A stretch of 64,000 nt of DNA. It comes from Methylophilus methylotrophus DSM 46235 = ATCC 53528 (GTDB taxonomy: Bacteria > Pseudomonadota > Gammaproteobacteria > Burkholderiales > Methylophilaceae). This document shows positions 63,794-64,000 of this stretch, one piece after another; positions within the stretch are counted from its first letter, which is position 1, and the number at the start of each line of letters is the position of its first letter. The notes beneath the pieces are model-generated. The model saw only the letters and a program-made list of their open reading frames with translations. It did no database searches and was not told where the DNA came from. The stretch lies in contig NZ_KB905147.1 in the NCBI RefSeq assembly GCF_000378225.1, forward strand, positions 87,696 through 151,695, given 5' to 3'. The position numbers and the translations under genes are program-made.

Positions 63794-63825
63794 AAAAAAA
63801 CCCAGCAGTGTTGTGCTGGGTTTTT
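63794..63825. terminator. rRNA operon terminator
   Basis: CCCAGCA (63801-63807) pairs with TGCTGGG (63814-63820) with seven A on one side and five T on the other. On the minus strand it lies just after the 5S gene and ends the rRNA operon. Confidence 0.92.
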
Positions 63826-63834
63826 GTGTAAGGA

Positions 63835-63950
63835 GCTTGGGGATGACCTACTTTCGCATACGAAGAGTACACTATCATTGGCGCAAGTTCGTTTCACGGC
63901 CCTGTTCGAGATGGGAAGGGGTGGTTCCAAACCGCTATTGTCCCCAAACA
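63835..63950 (-). rRNA. rrf: 5S ribosomal RNA
   Basis: On the minus strand the sequence has the 5S core CCTTCCCATCTCGAACAGG, followed by GTGAAACG and the GATAGTGT segment. The ends TTTGGGGA (63941-63948) and TCCCCAAG (63836-63843) form the closing stem. Length is about 116 bases. The 23S gene would lie to the right, outside the window; 63951-64000 is the 23S-5S spacer. Confidence 0.95.
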
Positions 63951-64000
63951 TAACTGGTAATGTTATGCCTGACATATCCACAAGGGACATGTGACATGCA

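Noticed and set aside
1..64000. CRISPR arrays, prophage, insertion sequences or integrase genes
   Set aside because: No regular repeat-spacer array, transposase or phage structural gene was seen anywhere in the window.

Overview
The window looks like a chromosome segment of a betaproteobacterium, most likely a methylotroph of the Methylophilaceae (Methylophilus, Methylovorus or Methylotenera type). This is inferred from the general character of the proteins, a quinoprotein-relay metallohydrolase, the typical pcm-tolC pairing and the moderate GC content. No marker gene in the window settles the genus. No phage, insertion sequence or CRISPR array was seen.

Layout. 1-2950: end of gltB, gltD and hemE. 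2970-4599: a cytochrome b561 and a secreted metallo-beta-lactamase-fold hydrolase, divergently arranged. 4783-12470: a heavy-metal-type RND efflux system (permease, adaptor, outer-membrane channel) divergent from an OmpR/QseB-PmrA type two-component system, with a perfect CTTAAG-N5-CTTAAG box between them. 12749-25519: the most unusual part of the window. An operon of a GNAT-like 'thermostable hemolysin' protein, an acyl-adenylating ligase, a haem-oxygenase-fold oxidase and an SDR faces an operon of two phosphoethanolamine transferases and a PAP2 phosphatase. Both have consensus sigma-54 promoters. A pair of identical palindromes lies between the promoters. A PstS-like protein, a beta-barrel protein, a sensor kinase and an NtrC-type activator follow. 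25535-29063: two DoxX proteins, a dioxygenase, a LysR and a TetR regulator. 29056-35893: TetR-controlled RND pump, pcm-like methyltransferase, TolC and an isochorismatase-fold hydrolase.

36142-40432 is an accessory island with HipBA, MntA-HepT, a csaA gene with a degenerate second fragment of itself, and an AT-rich orphan of 470 residues. 40452-43056: NikR and a TonB receptor with a NikR-like operator. 43224-53391: housekeeping genes (pnp, rpsO, a sugar kinase, tRNA-Phe, rhodanese, tusA, a beta-propeller lipoprotein, ilvA, rpiA, phoU, yggX, dgkA) and a probable structured RNA. 53482-57046: a ZnuD-like receptor, a small DUF2946-like protein and an exported histone-deacetylase-like enzyme. 57139-63318: truB, rbfA, infB, nusA and rimP, with a terminator-like hairpin in the operon leader. 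63835-63950: 5S rRNA on the minus strand, the end of an rRNA operon entering from the right.

Main hypothesis: 12749-25519 is one sigma-54-controlled regulon with its own sensor kinase and activator. It would couple envelope phosphoethanolamine modification to synthesis of a small acyl-derived molecule. The promoter and operator motifs are visible in the sequence. The joint regulation and the product are inference.
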